Part shown: positions 1 to 6,668 of the stretch, piece after piece
How positions within the stretch are numbered: the first letter of the stretch is position 1
Layout of the letters: every line of letters begins with the position of its first letter
Assembly: GCA_947441745.1 (NCBI GenBank)
Contig: CANEUJ010000060.1
Span: 1 to 9,242 of the forward strand
Source: Neisseriaceae bacterium
Lineage (GTDB): Bacteria; Pseudomonadota; Gammaproteobacteria; Burkholderiales; UBA11063
Reading direction: 5' to 3'
Length of the DNA stretch: 9,242 bases
Position numbers and translations under genes: made by a program
Notes under the pieces: generated by a model
The model's input: only the letters and a program-made list of their open reading frames with translations
Told to the model about the DNA's origin: nothing
Databases searched by the model: none

Positions 1-980
1 GGAATTATTACCTTTTGAATCGGTTTATTAATTATAGTTTTATCCTCATCTAAATATGTTGTATATACAACATATCCTAAAGCACTTAAAATAAAAGTAG
101 CAACAACACGCTTAAAGTTTTTTATCTTCCGAGCTGAAGTTGATTCAATTAAACATTTATTAAAATGTTTATTTAATTTATCTTGTTGCCAAAATATCTC
201 ATCCGATGTATATGACAATATTAAGATATTGGGAATTAAATACTTTAAATTCTTTTCTTTAGTAGATCTTAATTTATTCTCAAATAAAGGCATCTTTATT
301 AACTGCCTTAAATGTGATATATTGATATCAATTCTATTATCAATCAATGCCATAAATTCATTAGAGTGCACCTGTGCAGAATTTGGGACTGATTGCTTGA
401 TAAACTCACTTAATTCAGAGTGTTGGGTTTTTGTTAAATTAGACATTACATCGGTCAAGAGTTTTTCATTACTATAAGCATCATCTAATATCTCAAAAAT
501 ATCAAAAAACTGACCGCTAACTTCAACAGGTAAATATAGAGTCTCTATATCATGCTTAGATGCTTTTTCATAAATAGATGTTCTTACCATATCTATCTTT
601 GCAACATACTCCCCCTCATCAGGACAGATTGTTCCATTTAGAAGAACAATATATCCATAAAGATCATATTCAAGAGGCTTACCATCTTCATCAAATTCAC
701 CAGCATTTTTAAATTTAAAACATATTATCGAGTTAGAATATTCATTAGATAACCCTGAAGCCTCAATAATATATTTACCAAATGATGCAACTTTCTTTAT
801 TTTGTTTAATTCCTCCTTACGACAAAAACCCCAAGTATTAATAACTTTAATATTACAAAACATATCGTTTTTAGTATCTTTAGTTAATTTTGAAATATTT
901 ATAGAACGCTTACCTTCATCTGGAATCTGCCAAAACATTCCAGTTGCAAAAATAAGCCCACTCTTTTTTACTAACTTCAT
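1..980 (-). CDS. PilO2-like type IVb pilus accessory protein, inner membrane (3' end beyond window)
   Basis: An uninterrupted minus-strand frame of 326 codons runs from an ATG at 980-978 off the left edge. The protein opens with a short strand and a GMFWQIPD stretch (residues 14-21), which resembles the G-[LM]-x-W-Q opening of PilO2 proteins of R64-type pili. About 290 largely hydrophilic residues follow, predicted cytoplasmic, then one membrane segment at about residues 291-308, preceded by a basic RKIKNFKR stretch. The periplasmic part lies beyond the edge. PilO2 family members are bitopic inner-membrane proteins of the pilus assembly platform. The start lies 7 bp after the secretin stop with no clear Shine-Dalgarno, which suggests translational coupling. 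The position directly after a PilN-type secretin is that of pilO in R64. The cytoplasmic part looks longer than I expect for the family. The operon position is strong evidence; the family call is moderate, because sequence similarity is only visible at the N-terminus. Confidence 0.7.
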   Translation of the reverse strand, partial: MKLVKKSGLIFATGMFWQIPDEGKRSINISKLTKDTKNDMFCNIKVINTWGFCRKEELNKIKKVASFGKYIIEASGLSNEYSNSIICFKFKNAGEFDEDGKPLEYDLYGYIVLLNGTICPDEGEYVAKIDMVRTSIYEKASKHDIETLYLPVEVSGQFFDIFEILDDAYSNEKLLTDVMSNLTKTQHSELSEFIKQSVPNSAQVHSNEFMALIDNRIDINISHLRQLIKMPLFENKLRSTKEKNLKYLIPNILILSYTSDEIFWQQDKLNKHFNKCLIESTSARKIKNFKRVVATFILSALGYVVYTTYLDEDKTIINKPIQKVII

Positions 981-987
981 TTTGTAT

Positions 988-2619
988 CTACATATTCACT
1001 ACGCGAGGGGTTACTAATATAACCATTCTGGTTCTGCTCTTATTAGCATTCACTCCCCCACCTAGGAGCCATGAATAAGGGCTACCAACTCCAGTATTAG
1101 TAATTGCTTGTGTCTCTGAATCAAAACCTGTCACCACAAAACAATCCCCCGAACGAATAACTGCTTTTTGCATTAGATTGCGTTGTAATGTCTCTGGTAA
1201 TTGAATACTTGCTCCTTGAGATGTAAACTGAGATATTTGTTTCAAAGATGAAATATTAATTGATAATTGCATAAATACCGTACCATCAGTTTGTATCACT
1301 GGTAGTACATTTAAACTAATACCTGTAGTAATTTGCCCAGGAGTAAGTGCGGTTTGACTCCCCACTTGAGAAGTTTGAGTGGTTGTAGTTGATGCCAAAT
1401 ACCCTTGTTGATCTACAAACTGTACAGGAACTGGTTGGTTTGATAAAGTAGTTACTGCAGTACTTGTTACTAAAGATGTTTTTGATAAAGTACTTAATGC
1501 ATTAATAACTAAATTACTACCTGATAAATCACCTGAATTAGCTGTTACAGTAAAAGCTTGAGTTGTAGCCGATGGCACAAAAACTGGAGAAGGTTTAAAT
1601 GTAGCTGTACCTGCTGTAGATGAAATGGCTTGCCCATTTATACTAAAATTTGCATCAGTTCCTTTAAGTATTAGTCCCCAATTAATTCCATAATTATCAG
1701 TTGCATTTACATCAACACTTAAGATTTGAATATCAACCTGTACCTGACGACTCATAATATCATTTTGATTTTTAATATATCTATCTACTCGCATTATTAC
1801 TGATGGTTTATCTGTTACCGTTATAGATGAAGTTGATGGGCTTACATTAAATTTCCCACTTTTTGATAAGATATTTTTAACCCCATCTTGTAGATTAGTC
1901 CATAAACTATTTGTTAAATTGAATGCTATATTTTGCGTCGTGGATTGTTGAGATTGTGCTTGTGATTGCCCTGTAGATCCTCCTCCACCTCCGCTACCGC
2001 CTCCAGTAGAAGAACCACTTGCTCCACTTTGAGATTGAATACCAGTGTTATTATTTATCTGATTTTGTACCTGAATATCTCCAGGAATATTTTTAACTGG
2101 CCAAGTTTTAGTCTCTGTATCAGATAAAATTATTTTTCCATCTCGATAAGTCCAACTTAAATCACATCTGGCAGCAATAGAATTTAGTAAATCAATTAAA
2201 TTTCCATCCTGCTGAGTTATCCTAACTTCACTACAATTATCACCTGAGTTATATTGAGTACCAGATAAATCCAAAATGGTTGGAACTTTAGTTAATTCAG
2301 TTAATCCATTTGAAATTGACTTCATGCCATAAAACTGTTTATCAATCTGAATTTGATTATTAAAAACTGGTGGTAGAAAATCAGCATTAGTTTCCATGAT
2401 TACCTGATTTCCAAAATAACCAGTTGAAGAATGATCAACAAAGTTATTTTTTTGAATTGATTTTGCTTCTGATAACTTATTAGTTGCAGAAATAATTCCT
2501 GACTCAGTTTGCCCAATCGAGTTTTTAACATCACCTGGCAAATGAGTAACTCCACATGATGCGGTTAAATTCACTAAGGTATAAATTGTTGAAAGTTTTA
2601 AGGTTTTTTTACTAATCAT
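988..2619 (-). CDS. pilN: PilN-type outer-membrane secretin of a type IVb pilus system (probable lipoprotein)
   Basis: This 543-residue protein should form the outer-membrane ring through which the pilus passes. Residues 1-21 form a signal peptide followed by Cys22 (LTASC). The lipobox is loose, with Thr at -3, but R64 PilN is a lipoprotein. Residues about 110-176 look like a periplasmic N0/STN-type domain (GNLIDLLN, LSWTYRDGKIIL). Residues about 190-229 are a Gly/Ser/Gln-rich linker with a TGGGSGGGGGSTG core. Residues about 232-290 resemble the following N-domain (SITVTDKPSVIMRVDRYI). Residues about 292-543 are the secretin beta domain, with QVQVDIQILSVDV, the NQPVPVQFVDQQGYL gate-side stretch, LNVLPVIQTDGTVFMQLSI and the closing ILVTPRVVN. 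The length is close to R64 PilN (about 560). An SD-like GAGAG lies upstream of the ATG, 9 bp after the preceding gene. The secretin identity is firm; the PilN subtype is supported by the TcpQ-like and PilO-like neighbours. Confidence 0.93.
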   Translation of the reverse strand: MISKKTLKLSTIYTLVNLTASCGVTHLPGDVKNSIGQTESGIISATNKLSEAKSIQKNNFVDHSSTGYFGNQVIMETNADFLPPVFNNQIQIDKQFYGMKSISNGLTELTKVPTILDLSGTQYNSGDNCSEVRITQQDGNLIDLLNSIAARCDLSWTYRDGKIILSDTETKTWPVKNIPGDIQVQNQINNNTGIQSQSGASGSSTGGGSGGGGGSTGQSQAQSQQSTTQNIAFNLTNSLWTNLQDGVKNILSKSGKFNVSPSTSSITVTDKPSVIMRVDRYIKNQNDIMSRQVQVDIQILSVDVNATDNYGINWGLILKGTDANFSINGQAISSTAGTATFKPSPVFVPSATTQAFTVTANSGDLSGSNLVINALSTLSKTSLVTSTAVTTLSNQPVPVQFVDQQGYLASTTTTQTSQVGSQTALTPGQITTGISLNVLPVIQTDGTVFMQLSINISSLKQISQFTSQGASIQLPETLQRNLMQKAVIRSGDCFVVTGFDSETQAITNTGVGSPYSWLLGGGVNANKSRTRMVILVTPRVVNM

Positions 2620-2628
2620 GCCATCTCT

Positions 2629-3303
2629 CTATTTACTTGTTACTGGTGAATAAACTTCTAACACGTGATTACTATCATGCATTACTGCCATTAATGGCAT
2701 TTCTGAATGTTGTGTTGCCTTAAGAACTTCATTAATTGCACTTTCAAAGCTCCCACTTATTGCCCAAGCTGTATCTATTGGATAGTCAGCTTTTACATTC
2801 CACACTAGTTGCCAACTCTTAATATTGCACCACTTGGTAAATGCCCCGCGAAGAGTTTTATCTTTAGGAGCCATAGACCATACGACATTATTACCCGCCA
2901 CTATAGATTTTGGAATAATCGGAGAGATTGCATTAAACAATACAACTTTATCTTGAAATTTCCATTTATAGCCTAATTTTGGAGAAGTTTGATTTAATAA
3001 ATCAGTAAGTGTACCGCTATCAAGATAAATATAAACAGGATCAACTTTCACTGCTGATTGACTCACTAATTTTGCACTCAAATTATTGACACTATTTATT
3101 TCATTAATTAATTCATTTATATTATTAAACTTATGTTTAATAGTAATTTTGGTATCTAGTATATCTGGATCATTTAATTCTAAATTATCCAAACTATATA
3201 ACATATCTGGATTATCAATTATGTTGCTTCTAGCATTTGATACCGTCGATAAAGATATTAGTATCCATGTAAATATAATTCTAAATATCATTTTAACTAC
3301 CAT
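2629..3303 (-). CDS. Secreted protein with TcpQ/PilL-type C-terminal domain, type IVb pilus biogenesis
   Basis: The 224-residue precursor has an N-terminal signal peptide ending near Ser-Asn-Ala24, with no lipobox cysteine. Residues about 53-126 form a small alpha/beta domain (SGTLTDLLN, LGYKWKFQDKVVLF) like an STN/N0 module. Residues about 140-218 match the TcpQ C-terminal pattern as I know it: a W-S-M start, TLRGAFTKW, SWQLVWN, DYPI, SGSFESAINEVL, then a final NHVLEV strand. TcpQ is needed for stability and placement of the TcpC secretin in Vibrio cholerae, and R64 PilL carries the same domain, so a periplasmic partner of the adjacent secretin is the likely role. PilL is a lipoprotein in R64; this protein does not look like one. 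The start is uncertain: ATG 3303 overlaps the previous gene by 11 bp, while ATG 3291 lies 1 bp after its stop. Neither has a clear Shine-Dalgarno. Confidence 0.82.
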   Translation of the reverse strand: MVVKMIFRIIFTWILISLSTVSNARSNIIDNPDMLYSLDNLELNDPDILDTKITIKHKFNNINELINEINSVNNLSAKLVSQSAVKVDPVYIYLDSGTLTDLLNQTSPKLGYKWKFQDKVVLFNAISPIIPKSIVAGNNVVWSMAPKDKTLRGAFTKWCNIKSWQLVWNVKADYPIDTAWAISGSFESAINEVLKATQHSEMPLMAVMHDSNHVLEVYSPVTSK

Positions 3304-3739
3304 TATCTAACAAAGTTTGTTTGATTTTATCAATACCATATTGCGTCTCAGCACTAGTAATGCGTGATTTGATAACGTCACTAAATGCTTCAAGTGCCTT
3401 ATTTATATTATTTGTAGTATCGTTCAAAAACATTTGTAATTCATTTTCTACCGATTTGTTTATTTGCTTACGCTCATTAAGATACTCATCTAGCTGATTT
3501 ATATATATCTTTTTATCTTCAATTTCTTGCTTATATTTTTCACTAGGCTCAAAGTTGTATTGCTTAGTAAGAATATCCAAGATATTTTTACTAACTAAAT
3601 TGCTTATATTCTCTATAAATTGTGTATCTTTGACAATTCGCTTAGTAACTTCATTTATTGCAACTTGCGAATTATTCTCTGAATTTTGAATAGGAAAAAT
3701 AGCTTTATCTTCCTTTGAATTAAGTAATTTTTTTAACAT
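3293..3739 (-). CDS. Small cytoplasmic helical protein of unknown function in the pilus operon
   Basis: I do not recognise this family. From the ATG at 3739 the product is 148 residues, highly charged, without signal peptide or membrane segment. It is probably mostly helical, with a coiled-coil-like central stretch (EKYKQEIEDKKIYINQ onward) and a second helix near NNINKALEAFSDVIKS. ATG 3739 is preferred because GGAG sits 6 nt upstream. An alternative ATG at 3751 adds four residues and overlaps the previous stop as TAATG, which would favour translational coupling. The gene also lies within about 10 bp of the downstream TcpQ-type gene, so it is surely co-expressed with the pilus proteins. Its size is like that of R64 PilM, but PilM is an inner-membrane protein located between pilL and pilN, so neither topology nor position fits. 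A cytoplasmic regulator or a partner of the pilus ATPase or platform is possible but unproven. Confidence 0.75.
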   Translation of the reverse strand: MLKKLLNSKEDKAIFPIQNSENNSQVAINEVTKRIVKDTQFIENISNLVSKNILDILTKQYNFEPSEKYKQEIEDKKIYINQLDEYLNERKQINKSVENELQMFLNDTTNNINKALEAFSDVIKSRITSAETQYGIDKIKQTLLDNGS

Positions 3740-3750
3740 AATAAACTCCA

Positions 3751-4074
3751 TTAATAATTAATCCATACTAAAACATATTTGGTATTTTTGGCATCAGTAC
3801 CAAGCTCTGGTTTGGATACTGATACTCCATGTATATCTAATATGCCATAAATTTTGTTAGCTACATTTTTGGCATTTTGATTAAAGTAACTAATTTTGAC
3901 CAAGCTTTTTTTATTACTACTATATATAATTGATTTAATCCGTGGATCATCAATAGTAACCTCTTCATCAATTAATAAATCAAATTTCATAACTATGGAT
4001 TGCTTCGAGGTATTGGTAACTTCTATAGCACTAGCAAATGAAACCCAACATAAAAAAACAATAATAAAACGCAT
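3751..4074 (-). CDS. Small secreted protein of unknown function, first gene of the pilus operon
   Basis: I do not recognise this family. Taken from the ATG at 4074 it is 107 residues. The N-terminus MRFIIVFLCWVSFASA is a signal peptide ending in Ala-Ser-Ala, so a mature periplasmic protein of about 91 residues is expected. The mature part looks beta-rich with one helix (QNAKNVANKIYGILDIHG) followed by a strand and ends in YVLVWINY. The strand-helix-strand pattern is compatible with the small KH-like or N-type modules found in secretins and their partners, but that is only a shape argument. The start at 4074 is chosen because GTGAGAG lies 5 nt upstream; a GTG at 4086 would add four residues and would itself be part of that ribosome binding site. 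The stop touches the next gene. Being first in an operon with a secretin suggests a role in the periplasmic part of the pilus machine. Confidence 0.75.
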   Translation of the reverse strand: MRFIIVFLCWVSFASAIEVTNTSKQSIVMKFDLLIDEEVTIDDPRIKSIIYSSNKKSLVKISYFNQNAKNVANKIYGILDIHGVSVSKPELGTDAKNTKYVLVWINY

Positions 4075-4119
4075 CAAATCTCTCACTTACTTTGAATTTG
4101 TATTTTCAGGAACAATTGT

Positions 4120-4157
4120 ATAATATGATTTTGAGGTTTTTTTGCGTAATATACGCA
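4120..4157 (-). promoter_or_regulatory. Candidate promoter of the pilus operon
   Basis: On the minus strand a TATTAT hexamer (4125-4120) lies about 45 bp upstream of the first pilus-operon start and is the only good -10-like element in the spacer. The region 18 bp further upstream (TTACGC) is a poor -35 match and lies within one arm of the inverted repeat at 4137-4162. If the promoter is real it would therefore depend on, or be controlled by, a protein bound there. It was called by eye. Confidence 0.3.
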
Positions 4158-4162
4158 AAAAA
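4137..4162. repeat. Inverted repeat upstream of the pilus operon, flanked by TGAGG direct repeats
   Basis: Arms TTTTTTGCGTA (4138-4148) and TACGCAAAAAA (4152-4162) are perfect complements of 11 nt around a 3-nt centre (ATA), with one extra T at 4137. The pentamer TGAGG occurs on both sides, at 4132-4136 and 4163-4167. On both strands the T run is 5' and the A run 3' of the stem, the reverse of an intrinsic terminator. A binding site for a dimeric regulator in front of the pilus operon fits better than a terminator. Confidence 0.55.
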
Positions 4163-4256
4163 TGAGGTAAATAGCCACCGAGAGCTTGGGATTATTAGTA
4201 AAAAATAATTTATTATGAATCAAGTTTTTGGGATTGTAACTTAATAAGAAATAATA

Positions 4257-4279
4257 GCATGACCTAGGACGATCAATGC
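4257..4279 (-). terminator. Weak terminator-like hairpin after pth
   Basis: Thirteen to thirty-five bases after the pth stop the minus strand can fold GCA-TGA against TCA-TGC, with one bulged T and a 10-nt loop, followed by TATTATTTCTT. The stem is only 6 bp and the U tract is broken, so this is at best an inefficient terminator. No better intrinsic terminator is visible between pth and the pilus operon, so some read-through into the pilus genes is possible. Confidence 0.22.
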
Positions 4280-4291
4280 TTTAAAGAGGTT

Positions 4292-4864
4292 TTAGTTAGA
4301 ATGAAGAAGTTTGGTGGCGGTATTGATATCGCCTGATAGCAGCAAATCTGATACACTAAGAGCCTTATCAATGCTATTGTCTATTGAGATTTTTTCGTCC
4401 AATAACGGCTTTTTAAGAACATAATCAGCTACTTTATTTCTATCTCCTGGATGACCAATACCGAGTCTTAAGCGCAGGTATTCTTTTCCAATTACGCTAT
4501 CAATATCTTTAAGACCATTATGCCCACCATTGCCACCTCCTAATTTAAGCTTAGCTACTCCAGATGCAAAATCAAGTTCATCATGAGCTACCATTATCTC
4601 ACTAGGTAAGATTTTATAAAAACCAGCTAACGCAAGAACCGATTTTCCAGATAAATTCATATATGTTTGTGGCTTTAAAAGATATATATCACGATTCTGG
4701 TAGTTAAACTTACCTAGCACCCCAAAGAATTTACTTTCATTTGCCAAATTAGCCTTATATTTGCTTGCTAACTCATCAACAAACCAAAACCCAGCATTAT
4801 GCCGGGTATTTGAATAAGCAGATCCAGGATTACCAAGACCAACAATTAAACGAATTAAACCCAT
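4292..4864 (-). CDS. pth: Peptidyl-tRNA hydrolase
   Basis: Pth cleaves the ester bond of peptidyl-tRNA released by stalled or dropped-off ribosomes, recycling tRNA in the cytoplasm. The 190 residues match the usual family length. The active-site set is complete, offset by two from E. coli numbering: Asn12 in GLGNPG, catalytic His22 in TRHNAGF, Asn70 in KPQTYMNLSG, Asp95 in VAHDELD, and His115/Asn116 in GGNGGHNGL. The RLGIGHPG stretch near residue 135 is also typical. The ATG follows the lepA stop with no gap (TAGATG), and AGGT lies about 8 nt upstream inside the end of lepA, so translation is probably coupled to lepA. In many bacteria pth sits near rplY, prs or ychF; here it ends a train with lepA and metN. 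The start agrees with the family, since GLGNPG normally begins about nine residues in. Confidence 0.98.
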   Translation of the reverse strand: MGLIRLIVGLGNPGSAYSNTRHNAGFWFVDELASKYKANLANESKFFGVLGKFNYQNRDIYLLKPQTYMNLSGKSVLALAGFYKILPSEIMVAHDELDFASGVAKLKLGGGNGGHNGLKDIDSVIGKEYLRLRLGIGHPGDRNKVADYVLKKPLLDEKISIDNSIDKALSVSDLLLSGDINTATKLLHSN

Positions 4865-6652
4865 CTAATCGACCTGTAATATCGCCAAAAATGCAGTCTG
4901 TGGAATCTCTACATTTCCTACTTGCTTCATTCGTTTTTTACCAGCTTTTTGTTTTTCAAGAAGCTTTTTCTTCCGTGATATATCACCACCATAACATTTA
5001 GCTAGTACGTTTTTACGCATGGCTTTCACAGTCTCACGCGTCAAAATATTAGCTCCAATAGCAGCTTGAATCGCGATATCAAACATCTGTCTTGGTATTA
5101 ACTCACGAAGTTTAGCAGCTAATTGTCGTCCACGATATACCGAGTTTGCCCTATGTACAATTAACGATAGTGAATCAACTTTTTCACCATTAACTAAAAT
5201 ATCCAATTTAACCAAATCCGATGCCTGAAACTCTTTAAATTCATAATCAAAAGATGCATAACCACGAGATACCGACTTCAATTTATCAAAAAAATCAAGC
5301 ACCACTTCATTTAAAGGCATATCATAGTTAACCATGACTTGACGCCCCATATACTGCATATTGGTTTGAACGCCACGTTTTTCATTACATAAAGTAATTA
5401 CTGAACCCAAATAATCATTCGGCACCAAGATATTTGCATTAATAATTGGCTCGCGAATTTCTTCAATTTTACCAGGGTCAGGCATCCGTGATGGGTTTTC
5501 AATTTCTATTACATTACCACCCTTTTCTACAATCTGATACACAACGGTTGGAGCAGTTGTAATTAAATCCATATCAAATTCACGCTCTAAGCGTTCTTGC
5601 ACAATCTCCATATGAAGTAATCCCAAGAAACCACAACGAAACCCAAACCCTAAAGCTTGTGATACTTCTGGCTCATAATGCAAAGACGCATCATTAAGTT
5701 TTAGCTTTTCTAAAGAGTCACGTAGTGACTCATAATCGTGTGACTCTACTGGATAGAGACCCGCAAATACTTTGGGCTGAATTTCTTTAAATCCAGGTAA
5801 TATTGTATCGGCAGGGTTATTTTCTAGAGTAATAGTATCCCCTACCTTTGCCCATTGTAGCTCTTTAATACCAGCAATTACAAAACCTACTTGACCTGCT
5901 GATAAACTTGGCTTAGTCACAGATTTTGGTGTAAATACACCAACACTTTCACACCAAAAATTTGCATTATTACTCATTAGTTTTATTTTATCTTTAGGTT
6001 TTAGTGTTCCATCAACTACTCGCACAAGCATTACAACGCCAACATAGTTATCAAACCAAGAGTCAACTATCAATGCTTTTAGAGGTTTATTAACATCTCC
6101 CTTTGGAGCAGGTATCTTTTTAATTACTAATTCAAGCACATCTTCAAGTCCCAAGCCAGTCTTAGCTGAACAATGAACTGCATCCATAGCATCTAAACCA
6201 ATTATGTCTTCAATCTCTTGACATACTCGGTCAGGCTCTGCTGAAGGTAAATCAATTTTATTAAGCACTGGCAGAACCTCAACCCCTAGGTCAATCGCAG
6301 TATAGCAATTAGCAACAGTCTGAGCCTCAACCCCTTGGGATGCATCAACAACGAGAAGAGCCCCTTCACAAGCTGATAAGGATCTTGATACCTCATAAGA
6401 AAAATCTACGTGCCCTGGGGTATCAATTAGATTAAGATTATATATTTGCCCATCACGTGCTTTATAGTTAAGTGCTGCTGTTTGAGCCTTAATAGTGATA
6501 CCACGCTCTTTTTCGATATCCATTGAGTCTAGCACTTGAGTATTCATCTCTCGCTTATCAAGTCCACCACAAAACTCAATAAATCTATCCGCTAATGTTG
6601 ATTTACCATGATCTATATGGGCAATGATTGAGAAGTTTCGTATATTTTGCAT
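4865..6652 (-). CDS. lepA: Translation elongation factor 4 (LepA), ribosome-associated GTPase
   Basis: LepA is a GTPase of the translation-factor superfamily that binds ribosomes and assists initiation, elongation or 30S assembly, especially under ionic stress. All G motifs are present: AHIDHGKST (residues 11-19), the ERGIT switch (49-53), DTPGH (77-81, with the catalytic His81), NKID (131-134) and SAK (162-164). The EF-G-like domains follow, and the LepA-specific C-terminal domain ends in a basic tail (SRKKKLLEKQKAGKKRMKQVG) that contacts the ribosome. The length of 595 matches the normal 595-600. AGGA lies about 4 nt before the ATG. The gene starts 16 bp after metN and ends exactly where pth begins. 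The usual downstream partner lepB (signal peptidase I) is absent. The sequence looks betaproteobacterial, close to Neisseria-type LepA as I remember it. Confidence 0.98.
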   Translation of the reverse strand: MQNIRNFSIIAHIDHGKSTLADRFIEFCGGLDKREMNTQVLDSMDIEKERGITIKAQTAALNYKARDGQIYNLNLIDTPGHVDFSYEVSRSLSACEGALLVVDASQGVEAQTVANCYTAIDLGVEVLPVLNKIDLPSAEPDRVCQEIEDIIGLDAMDAVHCSAKTGLGLEDVLELVIKKIPAPKGDVNKPLKALIVDSWFDNYVGVVMLVRVVDGTLKPKDKIKLMSNNANFWCESVGVFTPKSVTKPSLSAGQVGFVIAGIKELQWAKVGDTITLENNPADTILPGFKEIQPKVFAGLYPVESHDYESLRDSLEKLKLNDASLHYEPEVSQALGFGFRCGFLGLLHMEIVQERLEREFDMDLITTAPTVVYQIVEKGGNVIEIENPSRMPDPGKIEEIREPIINANILVPNDYLGSVITLCNEKRGVQTNMQYMGRQVMVNYDMPLNEVVLDFFDKLKSVSRGYASFDYEFKEFQASDLVKLDILVNGEKVDSLSLIVHRANSVYRGRQLAAKLRELIPRQMFDIAIQAAIGANILTRETVKAMRKNVLAKCYGGDISRKKKLLEKQKAGKKRMKQVGNVEIPQTAFLAILQVD

Positions 6653-6668
6653 CTTATCCTAACTATAA

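Noticed and set aside
229..477. Plus-strand frame of 82 codons
   Set aside because: It lies wholly inside the longer minus-strand PilO2-like frame, has no ribosome binding site, and its product is an odd leucine/serine/asparagine-rich string, as expected from the antisense of an AT-rich gene.
802..1017. Plus-strand frame of 71 codons
   Set aside because: It is antisense to the start of the PilO2-like gene and the end of the secretin gene, with no recognisable domain or ribosome binding site.
3086..4123. Two hydrophobic plus-strand frames (3086-3310 and 3896-4123) that could pass for small membrane proteins
   Set aside because: Both are antisense to well-supported minus-strand genes. Their hydrophobicity comes from reading A-rich codons in reverse.
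4137..4162. Palindrome read as a bidirectional rho-independent terminator
   Set aside because: On both strands the T run precedes and the A run follows the stem, so no U tract would lie at the 3' side of an RNA hairpin.
4186..4235. Octamer TTGGGATT twice, 42 bp apart, in the pth-pilus spacer
   Set aside because: The repeats are short, lack extended similarity around them, and are not placed relative to the promoter in a way that suggests an operator pair.
4765..5001. Plus-strand frame across the pth/lepA junction
   Set aside because: Antisense to two certain housekeeping genes.
4865..6652. Attribution to Francisella or another AT-rich gammaproteobacterium
   Set aside because: The LepA wording in the G domain and the Pth wording fit Neisseria-type sequences better than Francisella ones as I recall them; not confirmed by a search.
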